A stretch of 64,000 nucleotides of DNA from Streptomyces globosus (GCF_003325375.1 NZ_CP030864.1:496001-560000), one strand, 5' to 3'. Shown: positions 35,580-44,395, numbered from the stretch's first letter. Numbers and translations are program-made. Notes: generated by a model from the letters alone, not told the origin.

Positions 35580-36639
35580 TCGACCCGGCCGAAGTCGCTC
35601 GGCACCGGTTACCGGAAGCGGAGAACCGGCGGATCTTCCGCGAGCGGATTGTCCCCGACCTCCTCGCCGGACGTGCGCCTCAGCAGGCCCCCACCGTGGT
35701 CTTCCTCGTCGGCCAGCCCGGCGCCGGCAAGAGCCGGGTGACCGAGATGGTCGCGTCCGCCCTCGCCCAGCACGGCGGATTCGCGGACATCGACAGCGAC
35801 CTCTACAAGCCCTACCACCCGGCCTACGACGAGCTGATGGCACGGGACGACACCCTCATGGCCGCCTACACCCGGGCCGACGGCCGGGCGTGGATGGCGC
35901 AGGCCGAGGCGTACGTCCGCGCCCACGGGCTCCACTCGATCATCCAGGAGACCTCGCAGAACGCCCAGGCCGTGGAGGACAAGATGCGGCCTACCGGCAG
36001 GCCGGCGCCCGGGTCGAGGGTCTGTTCATGGGCGTGCCGAAGGCGCTGAGCGACCAGGGCATCGTCAACCGGTACTTCGAGCAGCTCGCCGACCGGGGCC
36101 AGGGCCGGCTGACCGTCCAGGCCAACGCCGACGAGTCCTTCGCAGGCATCCTCGACCTGGCCGAATGCGTCGACCGGGGCACCCTGGTCGACATGGCGAG
36201 CGTCTACCGCCGCGGCGAGAGCAAGCCCCGCTACACCAACACCCCCGACGGCTCCGGACAGTGGACCGCGCCCCCAGCCCTTCGCGAGAGTATCGAGACC
36301 GAACGCATCCGCCGCCTCACACCGACCGAAGGCAAGGCCTTCGTCGACACCCAGCTGCGGCTGCGCGAGACCAGCCGCGGCCTCGGCGCCGAGTGGCCGC
36401 AGCGGCTGGCCCGGATCGAGCAGAACGCGCTCCCGATCCTGCTCCCTGCCGACGTCCAGCGCCTCACCCCGGCGGCACGCCCCTCCGCTGCGGCGGCACG
36501 CCCCTCCGCTGCGGCGGCCCGGTCCCGCAGCACCACCACCGCCCGGAAGCCGGACGGACCGACGCGCGGCCCCGCCCAGGACCCCGGCCGCCCGCAGGCG
36601 CCGGGCCGCGAGGCACCGCGCCGGCGGCCGCGCAGGTAG
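35576..36639 (+). pseudogene. zeta toxin (UDP-GlcNAc kinase type), one frameshift
   Basis: From GTG 35576 the frame encodes the P-loop VVFLVGQPGAGKSRVTEMVA (residues 46-53 are GQPGAGKS) and DIDSDLYKPYHPAYDELM, which is typical of zeta toxins. These phosphorylate UDP-N-acetylglucosamine and block wall synthesis. Near 35985 one base is lost after AVEDKMR; the next frame resumes AYRQAGARVEGLFMGVPKAL and continues with VNRYFEQLADRGQGRLTV to a stop at 36639. The C-terminal tail contains a duplicated AARPSA block. As sequenced the toxin is inactive while the candidate antitoxin remains intact. Confidence 0.88.
36477..36518 (+). repeat. tandem duplication in the zeta toxin tail
   Basis: The block GCGGCACGCCCCTCCGCT occurs twice in tandem with period 21 bp, encoding AARPSAA twice, then a degraded third start. 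It lies in the disordered C-terminal tail. Confidence 0.75.
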
Positions 36640-36881
36640 CACGCTTCAGCTGGGGCGCTGGACGAAAAGCCGCGCCGGGGCTCCCCGTCCCGTACGACCT
36701 CGCCGGCGCGTTGACGCCCGAGGCCGACTAAGCGACGGAGAGCCCGGCACCTGGCCTACGGCGATCACCCGAGCTCAGGCAGCTCCTCGGTGCGGTGACA
36801 GTCCCCGCCATGGCCCTGCGGCCCCCTCGCCGGGGCCTGTCCAACGCGTCGGCCTGATCACGATCGGCCGTGCGAGCGCCA
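36640..36881. other. short intergenic stretch, nothing seen
   Basis: Only compositional frames; no promoter or structure stands out. Confidence 0.4.
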
Positions 36882-37133
36882 CTACCCGGCGAGTGCGCCG
36901 CGCAACTGTTCCAGGCCAGTGAGCAATGCCGGGTCCACTGGGGGTGCCCCGTCGGCAGCGAGCTGCTGGCACACTCGGAGCATGGATCCGTCAGCACACG
37001 CCGGGCCCACCATGGCGACGCCTCCGCCGTCGGGCAGCTCCACCATGAACGATGCGCAGTTGTCGAACACGGGACGGCCGCACGTTGAGCAGAGGTGGAA
37101 GCCCATCACCCGCTCCGGCTGCGGTTCTTCCAC
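36882..37133 (-). CDS. small protein with one zinc-knuckle-like CxxC, possibly 5'-truncated by IS3
   Basis: Reading from GTG 37133 (or ATG 37106) gives MGFHLCSTCGRPVFDNCASF and then MVELPDGGGVAMVGPACADG, SMLRVCQQLAADGAP and a helical end. The CSTCG motif with two later cysteines suggests a zinc-binding fold. The GTG start lies at the border of the IS3 element, so the original N-terminus may be lost; ATG 37106 is inside uninterrupted sequence and may be the true start. Confidence 0.5.
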   Translation of the reverse strand: MEEPQPERVMGFHLCSTCGRPVFDNCASFMVELPDGGGVAMVGPACADGSMLRVCQQLAADGAPPVDPALLTGLEQLRGALAG

Positions 37134-37162
37134 GTTGAACCGCCCCGGGTTCGGTAGAGATC

Positions 37163-37951
37163 TCAGATTGTGGTTGTGACCTGGGGTTTCGTGGTTGTCA
37201 GGTAGTAGTTGGTCTCGTACTCGACGGGCGGGACGTGGCCTATCTCACCGTGCAGGCGTCGGTGGCAGTACCAGTCGACCCACTCGGCGGTGGCCAGCTC
37301 GACCTGGGAAAGCCCCTTCCAGGGCCGCTGTGGCTTGATCAGCTCGGTTTTGAACAGGCCGATCGTGCTCTCCATCAGAGCGTTGTCGTACGCGTCGCCG
37401 ACGGAGCCGATCGAGGCCGCGATACCGGCCGCATCCAGGTGTTCGGCCAGCTTGAAACTGGTGTATTGGCTGCCCGCATCGTTGTGATGTATCAACTCGC
37501 CGCGAACGTGGGGGTGTTCATCGCGGTCGCGCTGCCACAGCGCCATCTCCAGAGCGTCCAGGACGAGCTGGGTCTCCTTCGACGTGGCGGCGGACCAGCC
37601 GACGATACGGCGGGAGAAGGTGTCCACGACGAAAGCGACGTAGACGACGCCGGCCCAGGTCGCCACGTACGTGAAATCCGCGACCCAGCAGCGGTTCGGC
37701 GCGGTGGCGACGAAGTCGCGGTCCACCCGGTCCGGTGCCCACTCGGCCTGCTGGTCCGGGATCGTGGTGATGACCTTCTTGCCGCGGACGGCGCCGGCGA
37801 TGCCCAGCTCGCGCATCAGGCACTCGACGGTGCAGCGGGCCACCGCGTGACCCTGCCGGTTCAGCTCCCGCCAGACCTTCCGGGCCCCGTAGACGCGGTA
37901 GTTGTCGGTGTGGACCTGGCGGATCAGCTCCTTGAGTTCCGTGTCCCGCAC
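37163..37951 (-). CDS. IS3-family OrfB transposase
   Basis: The DDE integrase core is complete: NRCWVADFTYVATWAGVVYV, FVVDTFSRRIVGWSAATSKE, LIHHNDAGSQYTSFKLAEHL and GDAYDNALMESTIGLFKTEL. GTG 37951 is the first start in the frame, but sensible sequence continues upstream to about 38110 (FGGVEPICRTLTGHDCKIAP, STYYAHKKRLAAPSA) without a start codon. The natural product is therefore an OrfAB fusion by -1 frameshifting at the end of orfA. Confidence 0.92.
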   Translation of the reverse strand: MRDTELKELIRQVHTDNYRVYGARKVWRELNRQGHAVARCTVECLMRELGIAGAVRGKKVITTIPDQQAEWAPDRVDRDFVATAPNRCWVADFTYVATWAGVVYVAFVVDTFSRRIVGWSAATSKETQLVLDALEMALWQRDRDEHPHVRGELIHHNDAGSQYTSFKLAEHLDAAGIAASIGSVGDAYDNALMESTIGLFKTELIKPQRPWKGLSQVELATAEWVDWYCHRRLHGEIGHVPPVEYETNYYLTTTKPQVTTTI

Positions 37952-38088
37952 GGTACGGGCTGACGGAGCGGCTAGTCGTTTCTTGTGGGCGTAGTAGGTG
38001 GAAGGGGCGATCTTGCAGTCGTGCCCGGTGAGCGTCCTGCAGATCGGCTCGACGCCGCCGAAGCGGTCCCGGTGCTCGTCGATGAACG

Positions 38089-38415
38089 CTACGAGCGCGT
38101 GTGTGGCCGGTCGAGCTCGGCCGCGAAGAAACTCGCAGCCGCCTTGAGGATCTCGTTTGCCCGCTTCAGCTCGGCGATCTCCTTCCTCATCGCCTTGATC
38201 TGGGCCGATTCCTCCGTCGTCGTCCCCGGACGCGTCCCCGCATCGCCCTCATGCTGCTTCAGCCAGTTCCGCAGCGTCTCGCGGGAACCGATGCCGAGCT
38301 TGTCCGTGACCGCCTGCAGGGCGGCCGTCTCGTTCGGGTAGTCGCCGCGCACCTCGGCGACCATGCGCACCGCACGACGGCGGAGCTCAAGCGGGTAACG
38401 GGAAGGTCGTGCCAT
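38089..38415 (-). CDS. IS3-family OrfA
   Basis: The 108-residue protein MARPSRYPLELRRRAVRMVA has the helix-turn-helix (AVTDKLGIGSRETLRNWLKQ) and the leucine-zipper coiled coil (QIKAMRKEIAELKRANEILK, AAASFFAAELDRP) of IS3 OrfA proteins. It overlaps the upstream extension of orfB. Confidence 0.93.
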   Translation of the reverse strand: MARPSRYPLELRRRAVRMVAEVRGDYPNETAALQAVTDKLGIGSRETLRNWLKQHEGDAGTRPGTTTEESAQIKAMRKEIAELKRANEILKAAASFFAAELDRPHTRS

Positions 38416-38542
38416 GACCCGATCCTTTCATGAAATCGAGTCTCCATTCGAGCCGGGGCGGTTCAACCGGCGACCTGCCCGCACCGCCTGTCGACAACAT
38501 CGCGAAGCTGCGGCCACGCCCGGCCCGTATCCTGCCCGACGC

Positions 38543-40054
38543 ATGAGCCCCGCCTACAAGACACCCGAAGAGCGTGATCGCTGGCACAAACGGACCTGCG
38601 CCCGCTGCGAACGGCACGGCTGGTTCGCCGCCCGCTGGCCCGATGGTCACGTCTGCCGCACCTGCCACGACAAGGCCCTGCGCGTCCGTGGTCAGTGTCC
38701 AGCCTGCGGCGACGAGCCTGTCCTGCCCGGTCTACGGCCCGACGACGGGGCTCTGATCTGCCCGGACTGCGCGGGCTTCGTGATGTCCTACCGCTGCTCC
38801 CGTTGCGAGCGGGAGGGCAAGCTGCACGGCGGCCGGCTCTGCACCCGCTGCACCCTCACCGACAGACTCGGTGAACTCCTCGACGACGGCACCGGCCGCA
38901 TCCGGCCCGCGCTCCTCCCACTCGCCGAGTCGCTCCTCAACGCAGACAACCCGGTATCCATCCTGAACGGGCTCCACATGCGCAAGGGCAAGATCAGCGC
39001 CCCTGACGACCTGCTGCGGCGTCTGGGGCGGGGCGAGATCGAGCTGACCCATGAGGCGTTTCACACTCTCCAGCCCTGGCGGGCCGCCGCCCACCTGCGC
39101 GAACTCCTCATGGCCTGCGGTGTCCTCCCCGCCGTCGACAAGCGGCTCTGCCTGTTCGAGAGCTGGCTGGTCGGCCACCTCGCCGCTATCACCGAGCCCG
39201 AACATGCCCAGATCATCCGCCGGTTCGCGACCTGGAACGTCCTGTCGAAACTCCGGACTGCCGCCGGCCGCAGACCTCTCACACCGGGCAGCCAGACATA
39301 TGCCACGGGCCAGGTCAAGCACGCGACAGCCTTCCTGAACTGGCTCAGAGTTCACGATCTGACCCTCACCACATGCCGTCAGGCCGACATCGACCGCTGG
39401 CACGTCGAACACAACGAGCACAACCGGAGCACCGTCCAGCCCTTCCTGCTGTGGTGCCAGACCACCAAACTCACCCGACGCTTCCGGCTGCCGCCTCCGC
39501 AGGCCCGCCGGGCGGCCCCGCTCTCTCACCGCGACCGCCTGAGCCTCCTCGGCCGGCTTCTCACCGACGACAGCCTGCCGCTGCGGAGCCGAGTCGCCGC
39601 GATCATCATCCTGCTCTACGCGGAGCCTTGCAGCCGTGTCGTCCGCCTGACCATCGACGACGTCGCCCACGACAACGGCCAGGTCCTGCTTCGTCTCGGC
39701 GAACCCGCCTCTCCGGTACCCGCGCCGTTCGCCGAACTGCTCCTGATCTGGATCAACAACCGCGACAACATGAACACCGCGACCAATCGAGAATCCCGCT
39801 GGCTCTTCCCTGGCCGTCGCGCCGGCCAGCCGCTACACCCCAACGGCCTCTCCGGCCAGCTCAACAACCTCGGCATTCCCACAACCGCCGCCCGGACCGC
39901 AGCGATCCGCCAGCAAGTCCTGGGGATGCCCGCCCCGGTCGTCGCGGACGCTCTCGGCTACCACAACAAGACCACCACTCGCCTGCTCAACGAGACCGGC
40001 GGAACGTGGAGCCGATACGCCGCTGGAGATCACACACGATCACCAGCAGGCTAG
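38543..40054 (+). CDS. zinc-ribbon tyrosine-recombinase-like protein
   Basis: The 503-residue protein starts at ATG 38543, outside the IS3 repeat. Its first 105 residues hold six CxxC pairs (Cys19/22, 38/41, 52/55, 73/76, 85/88, 100/103), enough for three zinc ribbons. The C-terminal half is recombinase-like: a core-binding helix bundle (QVKHATAFLNWLRVHDLTLT), IIILLYAEPCSRVVRLTIDD with a candidate box-I Arg, then TAARTAAIRQQVLGMPAPVV, ADALGYHNKTTTRLLNETGG and WSRYAAG, with a candidate His and Tyr. The HxxR box is not canonical. Its 3' end is repeated at 40757-40903. Confidence 0.75.
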   Translation: MSPAYKTPEERDRWHKRTCARCERHGWFAARWPDGHVCRTCHDKALRVRGQCPACGDEPVLPGLRPDDGALICPDCAGFVMSYRCSRCEREGKLHGGRLCTRCTLTDRLGELLDDGTGRIRPALLPLAESLLNADNPVSILNGLHMRKGKISAPDDLLRRLGRGEIELTHEAFHTLQPWRAAAHLRELLMACGVLPAVDKRLCLFESWLVGHLAAITEPEHAQIIRRFATWNVLSKLRTAAGRRPLTPGSQTYATGQVKHATAFLNWLRVHDLTLTTCRQADIDRWHVEHNEHNRSTVQPFLLWCQTTKLTRRFRLPPPQARRAAPLSHRDRLSLLGRLLTDDSLPLRSRVAAIIILLYAEPCSRVVRLTIDDVAHDNGQVLLRLGEPASPVPAPFAELLLIWINNRDNMNTATNRESRWLFPGRRAGQPLHPNGLSGQLNNLGIPTTAARTAAIRQQVLGMPAPVVADALGYHNKTTTRLLNETGGTWSRYAAGDHTRSPAG

Positions 40055-40067
40055 GGATGGCCTTGCT

Positions 40068-40697
40068 CTAGCGGAGGCGGGCGAGCAAGTGGGCGTCGAG
40101 GAATCCCCGCTCAGAGGCCGGGTCGTGGAGCAGCCGGGCGAACGGGACGAGCCCGGCCAGGGCCAGCAGCTCGGCGAACCGGTCCGCCGGCCAGCTATAG
40201 GCGGGCGTGACCTTGTGGTCGAAGCGGACCGGCTCGGGCCCGTCGGTCGCGAAGAACGAGGCCAGGAGCAGGCCCCCTGGTGCCAGGACACGTGCCTGCT
40301 CGGCGAGCAGCGCGGGTAGTTCCCCAGGAGGGGTGTGGATCATTGAGTAATGGGCCAGCACGCCCCCGAGCGCGCCGTCCTCGACTGGCAGGGCCTCCAT
40401 CCGCGCCTCGTCGAACTGCAGCGCCGGATGGGCCCGCCGGGCGTGGTCGACCATGGCTGGGGAGAGGTCAAGCCCGAAGGCGTCCAGGCCCAGGTCATGC
40501 AGCATGGCCGTCAGATGTCCGGGCCCGCAGCCGACATCGGCTGCCCGCAGGTTCCCCGTCCCCCGCACCAGCTCGGCAAAGATGCCGATCATGTTCCGCG
40601 AGAACGGCTGCGTCTCCAGCCGATCAGCGAACATCGACGCATACAGCTCGACGACCCCGTTGTAGGCCGCCCTGGTCTCGTCCTGGTGCTCCACCAC
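40068..40697 (-). CDS. SAM-dependent class I methyltransferase
   Basis: The 209-residue protein has motif I (LRAADVGCGPGHLTAMLHDL), motif II (DAFGLDLSPAMVDHARRAHP), FDEARMEALPVEDGALGGVL and the methyltransferase end GELPALLAEQARVLAPGGLL LASFF-like strand. It is a Methyltransf_11-type small-molecule methyltransferase with unknown substrate. It is convergent with the recombinase, only 13 bp away, and lies between the two copies of the recombinase 3' end. Confidence 0.9.
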   Translation of the reverse strand: MVEHQDETRAAYNGVVELYASMFADRLETQPFSRNMIGIFAELVRGTGNLRAADVGCGPGHLTAMLHDLGLDAFGLDLSPAMVDHARRAHPALQFDEARMEALPVEDGALGGVLAHYSMIHTPPGELPALLAEQARVLAPGGLLLASFFATDGPEPVRFDHKVTPAYSWPADRFAELLALAGLVPFARLLHDPASERGFLDAHLLARLR

Positions 40698-40756
40698 GCG
40701 AATGAAGTTAACACCCGTCGTCCGCAGCCGTCCTCCCGCCCCGTACCGAATCCCGC

Positions 40757-40903
40757 ACCTTCGCGGCGGACGCTCTCGGCTACCACGACAAGACCACCAA
40801 CCGGCTCCGCAACGAGGCCGGTGGGACCTGGAGCCGATACGCCACTGGCGACCTCAGTCGGTCACCAGATGGCTGGGTTCCTCGGGGAACCGGCGACAGT
40901 TGA
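40757..40903 (+). pseudogene. second copy of the zinc-ribbon recombinase 3' end
   Basis: The frame encodes FAADALGYHDKTTNRLRNEA, then GGTWSRYATGDLSRSPDG and stops at 40903. It is homologous to residues 470-503 of the recombinase ending at 40054, at roughly 80 percent base identity over about 105 bp. Only the 3' end is present. The copies flank the methyltransferase gene in direct orientation. Confidence 0.8.
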
Positions 40904-40934
40904 TTACGAGAGCCCACCAGTATCAGACCCCTGG

Positions 40935-41795
40935 TCACGGCTGCCCGTCCCGGGTGGGCAGCCCCGTCAGGCGGCCGTCCACGACACCAGCTCCCTCGCG
41001 CCGGGCCCGCTCCGACAGCCCGCCCAGTTCCCTGGGCGTGAGGCCCGCCAGGGCACGGACATCGCGGTTGAGATGCGCCTGATCGTAGTAGCCGCAGGCT
41101 GCGGAGAGTTCGCCCAGCGAGCGAAAGGAGCCCGGCGGCATGGTCAGGACGCGCTGGAAGCGCAGCACCCGGATCGCGGACTGCGGCGGCAGCCCGATCT
41201 GCTCCCGGAACAACGCCTGCAGACGCCTGCGTCCGCGGCCGGTCTCCGCGACCAGGTCCCGCAGGTGCATCCCACCGTGACGTGCGCGCAGCCTGTGCCA
41301 CGCCTCCGCGACCACCGGCGACGGTGACGGACCGGCCGTCAGCCGCCGGCACAGTGCCTCGTCCAGGATCGTCCAGCGGGTGCCCCAGTCCGGGGCGAGG
41401 GCCAGACGCTCCGTCAGCGCCGACGTCCACCGGACGCCCAGCACGTCTTCGGCCGCGACCTGTGTTTCGGACAGCCCGGCGAGCGGCACACCGAGACACG
41501 CGTAGGCGCCCAGCGGTGTGAAATCCACCTCGACCGCATGTCCGGTCCCCGGGTAGGCGCCCAGGACGGCCGAGGTCCGCAGCCCCACCAGGACCGAGTG
41601 CCATACACCGTTCCCCAGCGCCCCGTTGGTCCCTGCCGCACGCAGGTGCACCGGCTCGCCCCAGCCGAGTATCAGGGTCACGGTGGCGGCCGGCACGTTG
41701 AGCCGGGCGAGCCCGCCCCCTGGGGTCCGGTACCCCCGGAACTTCACCACCCGGCCGCGCAAACAGGCCGGAGCAGGCCGCTCGACACTTCCCAT
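40935..41795 (-). CDS. AraC-family transcriptional regulator
   Basis: The 286-residue protein has an N-terminal sensor region (LARLNVPAATVTLILGWGEP, VLVGLRTSAVLGAYPGTGHA, VDFTPLGAYACLGVPLAGLS) and the C-terminal AraC double helix-turn-helix (HLRDLVAETGRGRRRLQALF and RSLGELSAACGYYDQAHLNR, DVRALAGLTPREL). The sensor part resembles the AraC-ligand type often seen in actinobacteria. ATG 41795 gives the usual length. It is divergent from the secreted tendamistat-like gene 230 bp away, which it may control. Confidence 0.9.
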   Translation of the reverse strand: MGSVERPAPACLRGRVVKFRGYRTPGGGLARLNVPAATVTLILGWGEPVHLRAAGTNGALGNGVWHSVLVGLRTSAVLGAYPGTGHAVEVDFTPLGAYACLGVPLAGLSETQVAAEDVLGVRWTSALTERLALAPDWGTRWTILDEALCRRLTAGPSPSPVVAEAWHRLRARHGGMHLRDLVAETGRGRRRLQALFREQIGLPPQSAIRVLRFQRVLTMPPGSFRSLGELSAACGYYDQAHLNRDVRALAGLTPRELGGLSERARREGAGVVDGRLTGLPTRDGQP

Positions 41796-42025
41796 CTCAT
41801 CGGCCCCCGTCACCCGCGTCCCCCCCCTGCCCAGGCAGCGCACAACCCGAACCGACCAGCCCGGCAACGAGGTGCGCGTTCGTACAAGACGGGCGACCGG
41901 ACCCCACGGCAGTCTGGAGCGACGACGCGCCGCCGGTGAAGGCGAGGACAAGCCAAGAGACGGGCAGGGCCGTGACCCGCCGATGGCCGGAGCGCGTGCC
42001 ATGGACGAGGACGAGGGGAAATAGC

Positions 42026-42340
42026 ATGACCACTCCGTTACTCCGCACGCACCGCAAGGCGGCCCTGGCCGCGGCCGGCGCGCTCCTGCTGAGCGGGCTC
42101 GCCGTCGCCCCCGCAGCAGCAGCGTCGGGGCCGGCCGGCACGACGTCCGGGTGCGCCACGCTCGCGAGTCAGGGCTATGGCTGGGCCCACATCAAGAACT
42201 CCTGCGGCTGGCGCATCACGGCGACCGTGTCCGTCGACTGGGCGTGGGACCCGACCTGCATCCCGATCAACGCGGGCCGTACGGCGACGATCCACTGGGA
42301 CGGCGCGAACGGCCGCGCCGACTACGCCTACGAGTGCTGA
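42026..42340 (+). CDS. secreted tendamistat-like (alpha-amylase inhibitor family) protein
   Basis: The 104-residue product starts at ATG 42026 after GAGGGG. It has a signal peptide (RKAALAAAGALLLSGLAVAP then AAAA) and a mature part of about 70 residues with four cysteines: GCATLASQGYGWAHIKNSCG and, later, TCIPIN and YAYEC. Cysteine spacing, the NSCG turn, the VxV strand and the final AxYxxxC match the small beta-barrel of tendamistat. The inhibitory Trp-Arg-Tyr triad of tendamistat is not present (GYGW instead), so amylase inhibition is uncertain. Confidence 0.7.
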   Translation: MTTPLLRTHRKAALAAAGALLLSGLAVAPAAAASGPAGTTSGCATLASQGYGWAHIKNSCGWRITATVSVDWAWDPTCIPINAGRTATIHWDGANGRADYAYEC

Positions 42341-42438
42341 CGCGCGGCTCCCGCTCCTCACTGCGCTGACCGCCGTGCGTCCGGTCGCGGACCGGACGCA
42401 CGGCGGCTCCCGGTACAGGCCGGGAGCCGGGGTCGGGT

Positions 42439-42955
42439 CCGTCAATCGAACGGTGTAACCAGGGTGTTCGAGGTTGCTGACGTGCTGCGGAGAGGCGGCC
42501 GTCGAAGGTGATGTCGAAGGCGTTCAGGGCGGTCTTCCAGCGCATGGTCTAGCGGGCCTGGCCCTTCCCGGTGGGGTCGAGGGACATGATCGCCATGTAG
42601 ACGCATTTCAAGGCGGCGGTCTCGTTCGGGAAGTGCCCGCGGGCCTTGACCGCCCGCCGGATCCTGGCGTTCACGGACTCGATCGCGTTCGTGGTGCAGA
42701 CGATGCGGCGGATCTCGGTGTCGAACCGCAGGAAGGGGGTGAACTTCTCCCAGGCGTTCTCCCAGAGCCGGACGATCGCCGGATACTTCCTGCCCCAGGC
42801 GTCGGCGAACTCCGCAAACCGCTCGAATGCGGCCTCTTCGGTCGCGGCGGTGTAGACCGGCTTGCCAGGGCGACGTAGACAGGTTGGCGACGGCTCCGTC
42901 ACGGATCTTCACGTGGATCGCATCGATGAACACCACCGGATAGCGGCTTGAGTTC
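42439..42955 (-). mobile_element. IS256-family remnant with one terminal repeat
   Basis: A terminal repeat GTCAATCGAACGGTGTAAC lies at 42441-42459, matching the right end of the IS256 copy at 59803-61171. The transposase part has an internal deletion and no left terminal repeat was found. Confidence 0.75.
42475..42936 (-). pseudogene. IS256-family transposase, internally deleted with nonsense codon
   Basis: From 42936 the text gives VFIDAIHVKIRDGAVAN, then jumps by deletion to KPVYTAATEEAAFERFAEFA and continues AWGRKYPAIVRLWENAWEKF, DTEIRRIVCTTNAIESVNAR to TGKGQAR. A TAG then replaces the Trp codon seen in the other copy, and TMRWKTALNAFDITFDG follows in frame. Dead copy. Confidence 0.85.
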
Positions 42956-42995
42956 TATCGGTGGTTGCGAACGCCTCAGACGGAAGGTGTTCGGA

Positions 42996-43085
42996 TGCCG
43001 AAGTACGCCCCCAACAAGATGCCGACCTTCGTGAAGAAGAGGTACTTTGAGCTGCTGAGAGGGGGATACAAGGGTGTCAATCCCC
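42996..43085 (+). pseudogene. possible IS30-like transposase N-terminal scrap
   Basis: ATG 42996 opens MPKYAPNKMPTFVKKRYFEL LRGGYKG-like residues, which resembles the start of IS30-type transposases of actinobacteria (helical DNA-binding region). The rest is missing because an IS3 element follows at once. Assignment rests on about 27 residues. Confidence 0.35.
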
Positions 43086-43103
43086 TCGGACTGTGGAGAT
43101 CTT

Positions 43104-44036
43104 CTAAGCGGCCAGCTCCAAGGCGGAGCTGGCCCGGTGGTCGTGCTCGTAGTCGATCGGACTCTGGTAGCCGCACACGCTGTGTAGTCGTCGGGTGTTG
43201 TAGAAGCTGGTGATCCAGGTCACGATCCTCAGCCGGGCCTCGGTGCGAGTGGCGAACGTGTGGCGGTATACGTACTCGACCTTGAGCACGCTGTTGAACG
43301 CCTCGCTGACGGCATTGTCGAAACACGACCCGACGCGACCCATGGACTGCGTCACACCCAGGCGCCGGCAGGCCCGCTGGAAGCGCCTGGACTGGTACTC
43401 GCTGCCCCTGTCGCTGTGGAAGATCACGCCCCGGACGTCGCCGCCCCGGGTGGCCGCGGCCATGTTCAAGGACGCGACGACCAGCTCCGCGTCGTGACGC
43501 TCGCCCATCGCGTAGCCGAGCAGACGGCGCGAGAACAGATCGATGACGGTGGCCAGGTAGAGCTTGCCCTCACCGGTGGTGATCTCGGTCATGTCGCCGC
43601 ACCACACCTGGTCCGGAGCGTCCGCGGTGAAGTCCCGCCGCAGGAAGTCCGGGGCCGCCGGCCGTTTGCCGGGCCGGGTCAGCCCCCGCCGGTGGCGGAC
43701 CCTCCGTCCCGCCAGTCCGAGTTCGGCCATCAGACGGGCGACGGTGTTCACCGAGACCCGCCAGCCCGCGCGGACCAGAAGAAGCCAGACCTTCGGGGAA
43801 CCGTAGGTGCCGCCCGAGTCCTCGAAGATTCCCGTGATCGCTTCGGCCAGCCGTCCCCGCCGGATCTCACGCGCGGTAGTGGGCTTGTCGCGCCACTTGT
43901 AGAACCAGGACTCCGATACCCCCACAACCTGGCAGGCCAGCCGGTGCGGGACGCGGTGCTCGGTCCTCTGGTTACCGATGAGCTCGGCCAGGGTGGCCGG
44001 GTCCGTGCCGGTCACTTCACCCAGAGGACCATGCAT
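43104..44036 (-). CDS. IS3-family OrfB transposase
   Basis: The 310-residue protein has the HTH_21 region (RLACQVVGVSESWFYKWRDK, GGTYGSPKVWLLLVRAGWRV) and the complete DDE core: DQVWCGDMTEITTGEGKLYL, ATVIDLFSRRLLGYAMGERH, VIFHSDRGSEYQSRRFQRAC and GSCFDNAVSEAFNSVLKVEY. It overlaps the end of orfA in the -1 frame, as usual for IS3. Confidence 0.93.
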   Translation of the reverse strand: MHGPLGEVTGTDPATLAELIGNQRTEHRVPHRLACQVVGVSESWFYKWRDKPTTAREIRRGRLAEAITGIFEDSGGTYGSPKVWLLLVRAGWRVSVNTVARLMAELGLAGRRVRHRRGLTRPGKRPAAPDFLRRDFTADAPDQVWCGDMTEITTGEGKLYLATVIDLFSRRLLGYAMGERHDAELVVASLNMAAATRGGDVRGVIFHSDRGSEYQSRRFQRACRRLGVTQSMGRVGSCFDNAVSEAFNSVLKVEYVYRHTFATRTEARLRIVTWITSFYNTRRLHSVCGYQSPIDYEHDHRASSALELAA

Positions 44037-44340
44037 CGCTTGAGGACATCGCGCTCCATCTCCAGCTCGCGTATCCGCTTGTTCTTCTCCGACATCTCCC
44101 GCCGCAGCCGCTCCAGCTCGGCACGCTCGGCCTCGCGCATCCGTCCACCTTGCGCGGGCTTGGCCGGCCGGTCGGACGACGCCGACCCGTTACGCCGCCA
44201 CCGCGACACCCAGCTGTGCAGCGTGCCGGAGTGCACGCCGAGCTCGTCGCGACCTCCGGGATCGGCCTGCCCCTCTCGATCACTATGCGTACAGCACCCT
44301 CACGGAACTCAGGCGTATACGTCCGTTGCTTGGACCCCAT
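44012..44340 (-). pseudogene. IS3-family OrfA, frameshifted
   Basis: ATG 44340 starts MGSKQRTYTPEFREGAVRIV, then near 44250 the frame is lost after PEVA. The next frame reads HSGTLHSWVSRWRRNGSASS and the coiled coil ERLRREMSEKNKRIRELEME with stop at 44012. One base is missing relative to a working orfA. Confidence 0.85.
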
Positions 44341-44395
44341 GAACACCAACTTCCCCTGCAATCACGGACTCCACGCTACGAGGGGAGGGACACGC

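Larger units (their letters stand above)
37136..38465 (-). mobile_element. IS3-family insertion sequence B
   Basis: Ends are inverted repeats that begin TGAACCGCCCCGG at 37136 and, read inward, at 38465, with further partial matching inside (TTCG..AGA). Contains intact orfA and orfB in the frame relation expected for a programmed -1 shift. Confidence 0.85.
43096..44360 (-). mobile_element. IS3-family insertion sequence C (approximate limits)
   Basis: Holds an intact orfB and a frameshifted orfA. Clear terminal repeats could not be fixed by eye, so the limits are set by the genes. Confidence 0.65.
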
